Assembly: GCF_901933205.1 (NCBI RefSeq) | Contig: NC_044574.1 | Location: forward strand, 43,061,609-43,125,608 | Length of the DNA stretch: 64,000 nucleotides | Direction of reading: 5' to 3' | Origin: Camarhynchus parvulus | Taxonomy: Eukaryota > Chordata > Aves > Passeriformes > Thraupidae | Part shown: positions 28,401 to 43,400 of the stretch, piece by piece | How positions within the stretch are numbered: the first letter of the stretch is position 1 | Layout of the letters: each line of letters begins with the position of its first letter | Made by a program: the position numbers and the translations under genes | Notes under the pieces: generated by a model | The model's input: the letters and a program-made list of their open reading frames with translations, nothing else | What the model was told of the DNA's origin: nothing | The model's database searches: none

Positions 28401-31400
28401 GTTTGAGATTTCACACTACTGCTGTTTCATCAGGATTATATTTCCCTACCTTCCTTAAAACAGTGTCATGCAAAACTGAGTCAAAACACCAAAGACAAAC
28501 TTCCCCCAATCTACAAAGATCTCATACAGCGGCAGAGAGAAAACTTCTGTGTTGTTCTAGGTGTTTCCAAATTGGTTTTCGGTTCTGAATTTTTGTCTGA
28601 TATCCTGCTCTTTTCAGTGAAGCTAGCTCATATGACATTAAAGTGAGAAGGGAAGAAAAACCATTGGAAATACTGTCAAATGTGCCAACATTAGACTTGT
28701 ACTTACTCAACCTGCCCTGCAAAATCTTCAGGTAAATGGCACAGAACAAGGTATCTATATTAGGAATATACAGTCATTATCCAGAAAAACCCATAATGAA
28801 AACATAACATACCATCCCATAAAATATGGGAGATATTTTAACATAAAAGATTAGCAAGATATTACTTTAAGCAAGGCCAGGGAAGACCTCAATTTAACAG
28901 TCTTGCATGTTAGTAGTAAAGACAATGAACTAAAATCCACAATATCCTTCCTGACCTAATTTTGCATGTGAAAGTCATGAAAAGATATAGACCAATACAT
29001 TCCTTCAAATATCACCATAACTATATCAAAATTATCTGAATGAGTGCTACCATACACAACGAACTTAGCAGATCTAACCGTGGAAGACAGAAGCAAAGTA
29101 CTTACTCCACAAAAGCCTTTTTGTTTCATATATAAATGGATCTATAGGTTAGATCCTTTCATCAGGGCACTCCTAAATACAAGAGTGACATAAATGAAGC
29201 CATAAGCCAATTCACTCCTAAATAAAAGAGTGTCATAAATGTAGCCATAAGTAGCCATTTTCCACATAACAAATTTTTAATCAAGTGTCTATCATTTCCA
29301 TGCAGCTCAACAGCTTTTGCCATAAGGATTTAGCGGTAGAGACAATAAAGCTATTCCCATATACTTCACCTATGAGTCTCTCACTTTAACTACTTTTTCT
29401 GTCATTCCAATATAAACAAATAAGAAACAAAATACAGAAAAAAGAACAAAAACCTGTCTTGTGTGTTCTCATGAGTGTTCTCATTTGATTTAAAGAAAAA
29501 GCAACCTTCCAGAGTGGCAAATTCATTTAAGCAGGGTGTTTGCTACATATATTATCTAAAGATTTGGTCCTCCAACTGCCTTCTTTCTCAGTGTCCAAGA
29601 AAACCCCAATGACAAAAAATAGCTTTTTGCTTAACTAGCTAAAATGAAGCTTCATTTTAAAGCAAGTGGGCTTAAGTTGACACTCCCTAAGAATAGTCTG
29701 GCTAGAATGTGTCTGAGGTATAAAACACAAGTATGCATGAGTCTAAATATTTAGGACAATTTCTCATTGCAGAGTAACCTCTTATCTGAAGACCTAACTC
29801 AGAGACAGAGAAATTCTCTGAAATGCAGAGAATAAAGGCCTTTTGCTGAAAGCCAAATGACCCTTCTGGAGTTAAGCTTTCCAGCTTCAGCCAAAAGCCC
29901 CACATTTTACTTTAAGCTTTGTGCCTTAGGTATGTATGGACAGATACTTCTTAATTTGCCCAATTTGATCTGGTGGCTCTTCACTCATTATTCTTCATGG
30001 CTGTTATATTTTCCTTTTTTTCTAAGTGCCAAAAGCTGGTCACTCATTTACATAGTCCTGTTGCTACCTCATTCAAGTTTTTTCAAATCCATTTTCTAAC
30101 AGTTCAGTTCATTGCAGAGTTCATTAAAATCCCCTATGAAAACTCATCACCTGTTCCTAGTTGGTCAGAAGATCTCTGGTTGCTCTTCAGACTACCACAC
30201 GACAGACAATTCTGTGAGGTACATGACAAATGACCACATGTATGAAAGTCTTGTGAAGAAGACAATGAAAGACTTCTTCAGATTTGCTGGATGGAAAGAG
30301 AGATTTCAAAGACCTCAGGAGAGTCCATCACAAGATACAGGCATCTACATCATCAGTTCCTAACTTGAGCTGACAACTTATCACTGCTGAACTTCAGCAC
30401 TGGAACGAAGGGCCAAGGTGAGAACTCTGTAACTTGCTTTTGTCAGGGAAGGTCCTTAAGCCATTACATTACAGCCTCTGGTAATCACAGCCAGATTCTG
30501 CTTAGTAAGTGTTTCCTTAGTCAAAGGATCAGCCTTTTCAATATCTGAAATGCAAGCAAGCCTCCTTTGATTTTTAAGTTAAAAAAAAAAACAGAAGGGC
30601 TGAAGATAAAGGAGCAGATACTCTGCTCAAACTGGCAATTCCATCCAGTTTCTTATGATTACCAAAGAAACTTGGATCAGTAATCCAAGTACACATTTGT
30701 AACTCCATTCATTAAGTACCCGGTTCCTTTTCTCAACTTTACTTAACAGCTAAAATTTTAGCATTACTGTATGAAACTATGTTTACATTCAAGTACATTT
30801 ATTATTCCTCATTCTTTCTAGAAACTAAGTTATGTTTACTTTTTATAAGATTGATTTATCTTTTAATGTAGTTTTTGAACAGGTAATTTAATTTGTCAAC
30901 CTTCCAAATGAATGACAAGCCATTCCAAGAACAGTATAGGGAGCAGGAGAAACAAAACAAAATTCTTAGTTTGTTGAGAACAGTAGAGTAAACATGTCCT
31001 TTTGTTACTGGTGCACATCTATATATATTCTGGTACTCCATGATGAAGGTGGAAAAAAGGTGTGGCTGTGTGAGCTGTGTAGTTTTGTTTTGATTAGTAG
31101 CAGATAGCCTGCAAGTTACATATACGAACATCCATTGTCTACTTCCTGTCATATTCTCACCCAGATTCTCTGGAGATCACCATATTAAATATACAATACT
31201 CTGTAAGATGAGACTCACTAAAAAAAGGAGTTCTTGCTTTTATAGCTATTATTTTTCTATGTACTTTTAAGCAAGTGTCTGATTCACTCCAAAGAAAGCT
31301 TACTTTAACCCACTAGGACTAACCGAAGTGTGAGTGAAGACACAAATTCAACATCAGCAGAATGACTAATTTCCAACTGCAGACCTTTGTTAATGGCATT

Positions 31401-34400
31401 GCTGCATAAACTGTAAAAAGCACAGCTTGTCTCTCAGATGCCAGGTGCATATTTCATGGTCAGTAGCTAGGAAATATCCTCCTAATTGCAAACTGAACAT
31501 ACTGCATCTAAAGGTGATTAAAAACCATTTTCTCTAAAGGCTTCATCTGTACACTATTGATCCTGGTGGCACCTAGGCTTAAAATTATTTGTAGACTTCC
31601 ACATTTCCAAGTGGAAACATTAAACTTTTAAAAATAAATACTTAATAGTTTATTAGCTGATATTGCTGACGAGGCTTTTTAGTTTAAACCACCTTTCTGA
31701 TATAATTTCCAAACAACGATCCATCTTTGAACAACAATGCATTAAACCATTTGTAAATTATTGGCATTCTGACACATTTTGAGTAAAACTGATGCAACTC
31801 ATTTTATAGTCTCTCCATTAGCCAGGATAGTCCAATCTTCATTTCATTTCTTCACTACTGTTTCTCTTCTGGGAACAGGAACTATTCCCAGCATTAGTAA
31901 GAATGTCCCAAAGAATCTAACTCTTGGTACTAAAGACTTTGTAACATGAAGTACATCTGCATATGCAACATATTTTCAAATTGATTTGAACACAAGAGAA
32001 TAGCTGGGTGCATCAACAAAAAAACTGACCCCCGAAAAACCAACCCCCAAACTATGCACTCAAAAAATACAGTAGCTAAATAAAGATTAACTTTTCTGCA
32101 TTCACCTTTCAGATATTAAGATGAATGAAAAAACAGAACGATACAGAACTATTTTCTCATACTGTCTATATACCCTGACAATTCCTCAGTTTGTCAAGCT
32201 AAAATTTTCTTTGTTTAGAAACATCAGAATTAGAAATTTTTGAAGGACCTAAAAGGAAAAAAAAAAGACATTTTCAAATATGTATTACATGTAACATGAC
32301 ATTTTCATGGTATTCAGTAAAGTCTGGATGTCTTACCAAAATTTATTTTCACAGAATCATATAAGTAGTAGTTTTAGAAAATAACCTGAACTGGACTGGA
32401 AGTGATACCTCTCGAGACCACGCATTCAGAGAGTCAAAAGAATAACTATGTGTATATTTGTAGTTTAAAATCATGTCCATTTGAACCACTTGTCTCTCTT
32501 GTTCCAGGATATAAAATAAACAGAGAGAGCTACAGTAAAAAGGTTGACACCAAAATTGCTACATGTGTTGTATCTGGTAGTTTGCTAATTTTTGAGAAAA
32601 CAAGTTTGCCTAGACATGTTCAGATCACTGTTTTAAAGGTAAAAGCCTAAGACATAAAAGTTATCAGTAACTAGACATTCTAAAAACATGCTAAATCAAA
32701 AAGGAATGCTGACAGGTAAGATCCCAGACCCCATAAATATTAGCAATCATACCACACAGAAGTCACTGCAGTCAGTATGTAACTATTCCTGAGAGAGCTG
32801 CCCTATCCAAAGGCACACAGTAACAAAGAATGGCTGTGAAAAAAGAATTGTGTAAAAAAAAGCAAAGGCCTAACAATGTTTTAATAATTTTAATTCCTCT
32901 TATTACAGTAAAAGAACAAGAAGTTTGAAATTCTAGAAATGTTTATTTTACAGTGAGCACTGAAAGTGTTTAGCTGTTTCCAATTACAAGCTGACCAGCA
33001 ACTCGGAGGAAAGTCCCTACCATTTATACACTTATGTTGCCAGACAAATTTTTCTATAAAATTAATTATGAGAAAAATTTTAGTAGCTCCCTAACACCTC
33101 TCTCTGGCAGGCAGAAAGAATTAAACCTATGCAGCAGGGTAATCTTGATATTAGGTGGAGCTTTTTCTGTTGACTTTATGAAAATCTGCATAAATTATGA
33201 ACTATTGTAAGCTTGCACTCTCCACGGCTTTTGTTGTCTACCATAACCCTTAGAGAATCTAGCAGCATCATGTCTCCAACTCTGCATACATGCATGCTAT
33301 GTCACAAAAGAGACAAATCTCTCTACAATGGCTGCTCTCCCATGAGAATACATTCCAGCCTATACAGACCGGTCTCAAAGGTGAGAAACAATGTTCCTGT
33401 CCTGTCCATCTGAAGCAGGGGCATAAGTTTAATAGGAAAGTATAAAATCTCGCTATTTGTTTGGCTTTTTTTTACTTCAAATGATTCTTATCAGTTTTAC
33501 TGCCTTTGAGAAATAATTTATTAATCAATCCTAACTCACAGAAGGTGTCTTAAACAACATTACCAACCGGCAAAGACAAACCTCTGAACTGCAGAGGTCA
33601 TTAGAAAAAAAATCCACAGATTCTGCTGTTATAGATATATTTTTACAATACTGTTCCGGTAAAATAGAATTATCTGAATATATCCACAAGACCAGACTAT
33701 TACGTAGCTTCCTCTAGTGGTCAGTCCTTAAATCTTGTTGCTTCTGCTATTTACTCTAGTTACTTGTTACACACAAATTCTGTGTTCAAATGCTGTGAAT
33801 TTGAGAAGGCATTAAAATTTATACTGCAATGTACTTCTAATACAAAAGCCAAGGAAACTAAGCCAAAACTTAGAGCAAAACGTTTGTCAGTGACACTAGA
33901 ACAGTGAACTAGCTAAACAGTGAAGTCAGCAAAAACCAGAGTTATTCGTTTTTCCATTTGCACCCTTGTGAATATGCATTATAATATATTTAGTTACATG
34001 GTCAAGTTTGACTTTCCCACCATGAGACTCAGGAAGTAAAGACAGATGTTCAGTTTTTAGCTGAGTCTTCAGATATTTGCTATGAATCATTCAAACTTTT
34101 GTTTTGACCCTGAAAATTATGTATATGTGTGCATGCACATTTTAATGAGCCTTGCTGCTGTGCAATTGGTTTTTTTCTGCAAAACTCTGCTGAGGGAGGG
34201 GGCAACTTAAAAGACACAGCAAAGCATTTACCAAATTTGAAGGCCACTGAAAACAGATGAAAATTTGATATAGCCCTAAAATACTGCAAGAAGAATCAAG
34301 GCAGCTCTCTGTCATACAGGATGAGAAATTAACAGGATGAAATTTTACACTGGGCATCAGGAAATTTCCTTACAGGTTGAAGTCATTAAGGAGGAAGAGA

Positions 34401-37400
34401 GAAAACCCAAACATAGAACGTGACAACTGCCCGTTACAAAATATAGTTTACTGAACAATTCAACCGTTCAAAAGAGTGCGATTACATAACATGACAGCCA
34501 TCTCTGACTCTAAAATAAGGTAGTTAGAAATCTGCTTAGGTGATTTAACTGAAAATAATCCCAAGGGTTATGTTATCTAAATTGTACAGACATAGGAAAT
34601 CATATCACCCATGTGCAGTTTGAAAATCTGTGAATGAGTAACTTTTATAATATGGCTTTTTTCTGTGAAACAGCAGCAATAACTTTTATGTCCAGCTGAA
34701 TGCATTTCATTGCCTGAGATTCTTTATTGCCTTCTTACTTTTGACTTTTGCCTTTGCACTTTTCTGTACTCTGGAACCAAAAGAAATCCTCCTCAACCTT
34801 TTTTTTTCCCCCACTCCATCTCTTCTATAAAGCCTGTCAACTTCCATTCAACTTTGACAGGGGCATTAACTCCCCAAAACTGACACCACCATTTATTCAT
34901 TCATACATTGCCAGCAACAATGCACGCTGCCAGTGTAGCAATGCCTGACAAAACATATAATGAAGCAGAAACTTAAATTTAAGTTCAAGGACAAATTAAT
35001 TTTGAAACACTACTGCACATTCCCCTGGGAAGCCTAAAGGTAGCTCAACAGTGCTAACCTCACAAGTGCCTTAAATGCTCATCCCTCCATCACAGAAATT
35101 CACATAGAGCTTCCACACATTTGGACAAAAAAACCCAAACGCACAACATACAGACAAAAGACAAGGGCACGACTGAAGCAACTAAGTATTACATTTCCTT
35201 CCTTTTTTCTCTTTCTTTCCAGGATATTAGTCTGCATGTTACCAGCTAATGCAGCTTGCCCTAGGATTGCAGCTGTGATTTGCTCCCTTGTGCCGTATTT
35301 AGGAACGTGCTCACTGTGACTGTTTCAAAAGAGAGGCTCTCAAACTATTCTGTGAGATGCTGACTGTAAGGGTACCTCAGCAGTTAAAACACCTGATGTT
35401 ACACATCCCTCTGCTGTTGGTATCTGCCTAACCTCATTCATTTTTACAGCTGGAATCAGCTGGAATGTGTCTTCTCCTCAAGACAGCAGGCAGCAAGGGA
35501 TTTACAGCACAGTAACTAACCTCAGGTCTCAAGTTTGCTTATTCCCTGGCATACCATTACATCCTTGGGGAAAGATAACACAGCTGACAAAAAATGTCAC
35601 AGCTCCTCAGAATAAATAATATCTGTCCAAATTTGGAGAGTGCTGCCAACTCTGTTTATGTTCCTGACTTTCTCTCAGAACAGCTCTAAAGCTGTGGACT
35701 TTGTTAGTAAAATAAGGAAGGAGAAAGATTTAGCCACATCTCTTTTCAGAGAAAGTTTTGTGCGTGTTTCTTGTCACTTTGTAACAGCATTTTGGCATTA
35801 TAGCAAACTGAATATGCAGTGGTGCTTGGGTAGCAATGTAAGAGCCTAATAAAAAAAACATGAAAGCTGCAGTAGAGAAAATTCAATAAAATTTCATGCA
35901 TGCTTTTCATTTTTCATGCTAAGGATCAAAATACTAAGTGCATTTCAGTGCCAAATTCTATATTAAAGTCACTCATCATTCTCTGTATTCCATTAAGAGT
36001 TAGAAACTCCAACCAAAACCCAGCATGTCAGAGACAGCAGAGTCAGTCAAGATTGTGATAACCTACTTTTGTGTAAGTGACAATTAAGTGTCTCTAATGA
36101 AATGCTTATGTTTTAAATAGGCAAGGCAAAGTAGAAAGATACCCATCTTAACAGCATGGAACTGAAGGCAAATGGGAGCTAGAGACTCCCCTTCCTACAC
36201 ACATTCTAGGGTACAGCACAAGTTATAGAATTAACATGGTTCTGGAAAGGATGATCCTGATGTTAATTCTAAAGCATGGGAGTATTTTAATTATAGGATT
36301 GTTTCTCAACTGCTCAGGCGGTGGCAGAGTAAGTATCAATAAACCTCCTCATGTATAACAGAACAGAACATGAAAAGAAATGTACCTGTTTTGTATTGCT
36401 CAGCTTTAAAAAAAAAAGCAGTTATTCTTTGACTAACCTCTGAATACCAGATTTTAGGCTAAAGAAGTGCAGATCTTTTCAGGCAAAGGATCACTTGAAA
36501 CAATGCACAACTTACGCATCTCTTCAACCACGTCTGGATCACATTCCCTGTATTTGTCTATTTCTGTCTTTAGCTGCTCTTTTTTCTGCCGAAGGGCAGC
36601 AAGTTCCTTCAGCAGAGCTGCACGATCCGTCTGAGGATTCAAAGGATGTTGGGAGATACAAAAAAACCCCAAATATTAAAAACAGTAATTATCACCCAAA
36701 GTTTTTTTTAAAAATAAAAACATAAAATTTAAAAGCTGCTTTCACTACTGCTTTCCGTCTATGAACCACTTGAGCATTTTATTTTATTACATAGAATTCT
36801 CAGAGACACTAAATGATACTGAATACCAACTAGGAGGAAAAAAGTTAAGGCCAAAATGTATCAACAAAAGAACAATTTTCTACAACTTTTAAACCATGAT
36901 TTAACAAACTCCAAAGAGATCTCTTAATTACTGGGCTTAAAGGTTAAGCAGTATTTAAGAGTGCTAGTCTTGTAATTAAAGATGGCATTATTACAGAAAA
37001 ACCTACCATCCACCCTTCCACAAATTGAGATGCTGTGTATGAACACCCTCTGAATTTGTCTTTTTTCTTTTCCACACCATTTAAGAGCAATGGTCTCAAA
37101 AATAAATTCAGACATTTATGATATGGTAGTCTTTGCTAGGATTGTACACAACACTGACCTCAAAGATTCTATTGATCAATAACAGTCTGCAGACACTGAC
37201 TCAACATGAGCTCTCCCACAGCCAGCTCAGCACATACTTCAAATTCAGTCTGTAGCTACAGACAAACACTGGAACTGGCTGATAGTCAAATAACTCAAGT
37301 TAGGGTAGCCTAGAAGAGCCAGATTGCATGAGATTGTATATCATCAAGATTTTACCAATGGCAATCTCTATGGTAACCCAGCAGCTTGAGGTGTTTGTGG

Positions 37401-40400
37401 ATTTGAAGTTTTGTTTACAGTTGTTGGATTCCCCCCCCCCCAAAAAAAAACTTCCATATTCCCAGTGCTTTTGCCAACAGTTTGGATTCAGCATGTTCTA
37501 AAAACGCAGAATGGAAATCGAAAGTTTCCAGATGCTGAGGCATGGAGGTGAGATGCTTGGAGACCTACATTGCCACCTAGATTTTTTAGGACTTCTTGAT
37601 GTATAATCAGGAATGAAAATGTTGGAAACATCATCCAGAACAGGACTTCCAGACCAACAGCTGTCTGTAGGGCAGGCCACATGTTGGAGAAGCCCAAGGC
37701 TGAAACACTTTGTTTGGAAACATGACAAGCACAATTATGTGAGAAACTTGTCTGTGATTCCTGATTACAGTCCATTGTGAATGAATGAATAAAGAATCCC
37801 CATTAAAGACACTGCCAAAAAGCAGCTTTTAATTGAACTTGTCGAACTGCAGCATTAACAGAGTTTGATGGTAAGGTTCACTCTATTTCTTACTAGATAA
37901 ATGAAACATATATAGGGAAAACCTAGAGTGTTTCTACAAAACAGTTTGGATTTGAAGATTTGGCACTTTCCTTCAAAATTCAATTCCTCCTGAAAGCTTC
38001 TGGCTGTGCGTGTTTATTGGAGGTTTAAATCGCTTTAGACTGAGCATCTCAGAGCAAGTCAGCAACTTAGAATACCATACAAAGTATTTCTAACTAATAT
38101 GTTGGTTATGACAAACAGGAAGCCTAGATGTATTTTTTGCAGTGTTAACAGCTTCAGCAGCAAAGAGCACTGGGCTTACATTACTGCTCAGAACAGTAAT
38201 TTAGGAAACTATATTACAAATAAGTTGAAAAAAACCCAAACCAACATCTAAGTTTGTAGTTACCAGATTTGGCAGTTCAGCACCCATTGGCAACTCTGGT
38301 ACAGGCCTCTGCGTAGTTTAAGTTTTAAGATACTTTTAAATCTGAAAACACCTGGAAGTACACATTAGTATTTACAAGAAATACATACTTGTAGCACTAT
38401 TTCCTTGTAGGATTACATCCCCCCAAAGCAACTTACAGTATCTTCACGTCCAATTTTTGATTTCTCAATGCTTTTTTCTAAAGCCTCTTTTTTCTGACTG
38501 CTTTCAGCAAACTAATAAAGAAAACAAAGAACAAAATAAAACTTTTCCAGTAACATTAAACACAGCCATAAAATGTGCATAAATATTAATGTATTTAAAT
38601 AAACAAGTGAATATGTCTTTTTAAAATACACATGTTTAAAAAATAATTAATTTTTAAAATACATGTGTAACTTATGTAATAAAAATAAAGACAAAATAAA
38701 TACAAAAGTGCCCAAATATAAATCTGAGGCTCTGACCCACAGAGAAGAATTACAGGAAACAACTTCAAGTCTACGAAATATTTATTCCCGTGGCACATAA
38801 TCTTGTTATATACTGCATGTTCAGCATGGGACTAAAATCCTATTTCATACCATAATCTGGCATCTCTATGTAAAGGACCCCCTAACATGCAGGCTTTGGA
38901 TCTGATGATTTCCTTTGGTCCTTTTTCCAGCTGTCCCTATTCAATGGAAGCAGTGACAAAAGCTGTAGCAGCTCCACCTGCTCAGTTGTGGATACCGGTG
39001 TTCCCAAAGTCTGGTATGCCACTGGCACAGCCCCAATCCCTTTTACATGCTGATGAACAGAAGCCTCTGTTCAAAGGCATGCAAAGCTGTGGCCCCCTTT
39101 TACTGTGTGGCCCTTGCACTGCCAGACCTCACAGGGATCCCTTCCTTCAAACCCAAGGCAGAGGAATCTCACAGGGCTGGTGTGAATAATCCTTCCATTT
39201 TTCTGTTACATCAGGAGAAATAATTTGCCAAGAGAGAGCTCTCTCCGTTAACCTGCCACCCATCTTGAACCAGGCCTTTTCAGTTCAGTTGGCAGTTTTC
39301 CAGAGATACTTTGGAAACTCTTAAGCTGAGCAGGACTATGAGTCGACCCTTAGGGACACCATACTCAGCATCAGACAAAGCACCTTGAAATATTAAATGA
39401 GATGAACAAGAATGAAAAAAAAATTCTAATAAAACACAGTTACTGCATTGAAACCAACACAAAAGAGGAAAAAAAGAAATAATAGCATGCTTTTTGAGTA
39501 CCCTTTGTTTTAGTTTTAAAACTAAAGCACCAATCAGTATACCAATATATCACACTAACTGTGAAAAGAACAGCTGTCAGAGCTCAGCTTTTACTCTGCT
39601 CTACCCCAAGATCCCCCACATTAGTCCTCCACTTCTACATTCCCCTTCTCACTGAGGATCCCACTGAGTGCAAAAGCATTCCCAGATATTTCTTGCAATC
39701 TCCAGCCTTGATAATTTAACCATATCACTAAAATTGTGCAGCGGATATAAATACATGCATGCAACTTAAACTGCACTCCTTTGGAGGTATAATCACTTCT
39801 TAATTTCAATTTAAACTAATGTTCGGTCCGTATTTTCAGAATACTAAATGTAAATGTATGATAAATATCAGGCAGAGCTTGCTGCCAAGTCTTGAAGATC
39901 AGTCATAACAGTAAAAAGAAACTCCATACTGGTGGTCCATAAAGATTACGATACAGCCCAACTGCAGCTCACTGGGTTTAGTGGTTCCTTTCACAGCTTG
40001 ATTTAAAAAAACAATTACTCTGTGTTCATGTATGTGTGAGCATGCATATAGTCAGAAAGTCTCCTTTCTAAAACAAGGCTTTAGTTTTCTTCAATTTATA
40101 CAGGAATTATACTAATGGTAAGACATAATTTGAGGAAAAATATGTCCAGCTGTTTACTTGCTGCTCTCAGTGCAAGAAACCACAGAGGCAGCATGGGTTT
40201 CACTATGTGGCTTGAAGTACACCAACATCTTGATTTTGGTGGATAGTCAAAGAGTACTCCTTCCAGGCTTTCCACAAAATTCTTAAAAGAGTAGGTGTGT
40301 TAGTCCCCACATGATGCCATACCAAACAGAGGTACACAGTTGAGAAGGGGGTAAGTACTTGAATGCAGTTTGTAGTTCATTAGGCCCAGGGAACACAAAC

Positions 40401-43400
40401 CCCAGAGCATGTCATTTGGCATCTCTGAAGGCATGATTTTTCTGGAGCAAAACCCACAGAGGACATAGAGAAGCCAAGGAATTTACCTAGACCCTTATAC
40501 TGCAAGTGCAAAGAAGCCAATGCTCTCTGCAAGAGAGGTCATAAAGGTGTCACTTTCTCTGGGGTTTTTTTCATACTCATTAAGTTCTTAAGGAATGTTT
40601 CTGCTTTCTCTCAGATGGATGTACAGGAGGAGCTCTCAAGGAGTGCAAATCATAAAAGCTGGCATCCAGCATGGAAGCACCCAATAAGGCATCTTATCAT
40701 TTTCTTGATCCTCTGTATGCCACATCATTTACTAATGCAAGAAACACTCATGACTATTGGAGATAAAGGAATTTCTTAGATTCTGTCCTACACAACATGC
40801 AAAGTTACTGTGCCATGAGGTTAGAAGACCTTCCTTTGCCTAAAAGCAAAGATGATTTTTACACAATCTTATTTAAGATATTGCCTTCTTAACTCACAGA
40901 TTTTAATTGCTTGGGTATTTTCTGATTTTTAAATTGTTGTTTAATTATTATTACACATAACAAAAAATTTATGAAATAAATTGACACCTCAGCTCTTTAT
41001 GCATTATTTTGAAGTCATGGTGGTTATCCTCTATAACAAATAAATCTGAGGATACAGAAAGGAATAGCAGAAGGAGGCAAGATATAGAAAAAACCCTAAC
41101 AGAGGACAAGGATTCAAAGGGTGAGGAACAGATGGCCAGGGTTTGTACAAAGAATCTATGACTATGAGAGAAGTAGAAAGGCTTGGATAGAGAGGTGGGA
41201 ACACAGCTGAATATAACTATAATGAAAGAAGGAAAGACACCAAGGATAAAGGAGTCAGAGGAAGGATGGATACACATGATACAATACTTAATTGAAAGGC
41301 AAGTGCAAATGGCAAATGACAGTTTATAGGGCATTAAAAGAAAAAAAAAGCAGAATATGCAAACATTGTGTATGTATGATAGCAGATGACCACATCTGGA
41401 TAAATACAGTCACACTTTCCCACTCACCAGCTGTAGAAAAGCCTGATTGCAAAGAAGCACAGCAGCAAATGGAATATTTCAATCCTTGGAGCAACTTTTC
41501 AGGGGAACTGGCAAACAATTTCTCAAGGAACATTAGCCACTCAGAGAAATCTATCTCCTGCCAGAAGTAGAGAGACCAGTCCAGAGATAAAGATACTGTG
41601 TGCCCTCTGTTTCTTGAGAGAGATGTCTGGGCTGACACAGGAACAACCTTTTGCCACAAGTGTAACAGACCAGCTGTGGAGAAGAAGTACAGAGAGATTC
41701 TATTCCACTACAAAGTTTCATGTCTCCTATCTGACTGCTCTGAATCAGCACATGATTAAGCAAGATGCAAGAAAGCAGCAAAAATATCATCTAGGGGAAA
41801 GAAAAAGGAGAGGAGACTAAATAATTCAAAATTAAGAAGTTAAAAATGTTCTCCACAAGAGCATTTTCATGTTTTCAAAACACAGTGGGAGCCTGCAAGA
41901 AGACAGTTTAAAGAAGAAAGTAACTAGCATCTATGAAACAGGAGAGTTGGGGAACAATTTCTTTAGTTTACAGACCAGTGTGATCAATTAAATGGCCACT
42001 AGCCTTAGACACTGATACAATCTAAAGTCCCCCCACAAAATCCCCAAAGGGAAAAATCATTCAAACGGATGATTTTTCCTACTCTGCAAAGGCATCACAA
42101 TGTTTAGCTAGACATGTGTGCAGCAGTTTGGGTGTGCAAAGTGCTGTGTGATGGTGATAACCACCAGCTCCATCAGGGAACTTGGGGTCTGGTTTGTAGC
42201 AAAGAACACAGATTAGACATACTCACATCATTTATAATCTAGTATGAACACATTAATACCAGGACTCCACTTCAGCAAGGCACTGATGTACATTTGGAAG
42301 AGGAATGTTTAACCCAAATGAACAAGAGCAGCAGGTTTCAGTTCCAGTCTTTCTCAAAACCTGCCTGATAAACTCATATTCTAGAACAAAAAACTACTTT
42401 TTTTTTCTCCAGCAGAAGTTTTTGTTGGTCCTATGCCATCTGATTCCCTGTTTTTAACCACTCTAACCACCAGTATCCCACCAAACATGTAGCTTGTCTC
42501 ACCAGCATATTAAAATATCTACAAACCCAGTATAAGCCATGCAAACCCAGCCCCTGAGTATGTTCACTGGCCAAGAATCAAGCCAAGGTCTCACATGCTA
42601 ACCACCAAGAGTGCTCACAGCCGTTAACTCACTATCATTATGGTCTGAAAAAGAAATATCATCCCTTTGGGCTTTCTTTCGGCCAAACACTCAACGAAAA
42701 ATACTACTGCTCTTGTGAGCTCCAGTCACTGTGGCACTACAGAAGAATTAAAGACATCAATTTTTTAATTATTTCTAACTTGTAAAGTTATTTGCTTTGG
42801 GTTTGAAGCTCACTGTGCCTTGTTTCAGGCTAAAGGCAAGGCTAGTTGTCTTTTGGTTAAACGAAAGCAGCTCAAGAGGTTTAGGGTAACATTAAGCAGT
42901 AGATAGGTGTATTTCTTTTCTATGGGAAAACTAACTCACTACTGAAAAACTTAAGTAGAATTGACAGAAGGTATGGAAAGAAAGTACTTCAAAGCATTCC
43001 TCTAGATTTTAAAGAAAGATAGAAAAATTGAAGCTAAAAACAGACCAATAATATATAGAGAGGAAAAATGCAAAGATCAACAGCCAAAGAACAATCTGAA
43101 AATACTGAAAACAGACCTTTGTGTTAAAAGAAAGGCAGAGAACATTACTTGAAAAGAAATCACTTAACAATTACTGTTGACCAAAACTTAGAGGAAGAAA
43201 AATCCCAAAGGGCAGCACACTGAAATGCAGAACTGCTTTCTTAAGTACTACACTAAGCAAGCATACAGCTACTCCTTTTACATACACAGTCACAAATCCA
43301 TGCTTCCCAGAGTTTCCAAATACATGTAAGCAAACTTTGCAGCCAGCTAATCACAGTCACAGCAGCGTGGAGAGCCCTCCTGTGACCTGCAGTACTGTGG

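Larger units (their letters stand above)
21133..36515 (-). other. MND1 intron 6 (15.4 kb)
   Basis: Mostly AT-rich unique-looking sequence. It holds an old CR1/L3-like remnant (about 28090-28560), a 45-bp tandem duplication (29168-29257) and a short AGAC repeat (22971-22990). No further exon is supported: the coding phases of exons 6 and 7 already join perfectly. Confidence 0.85.

Noticed and set aside
32355..32400. CR1-like opening phrase (ACAGAATCATATAAG)
   Set aside because: Only about 15 bases resemble the CR1 end and the following sequence does not continue the match.
38627..38669. Inverted 9-bp arms TACACATGT and ACATGTGTA around an AT-rich core
   Set aside because: Short arms in very AT-rich sequence are expected by chance, and no element borders are visible.
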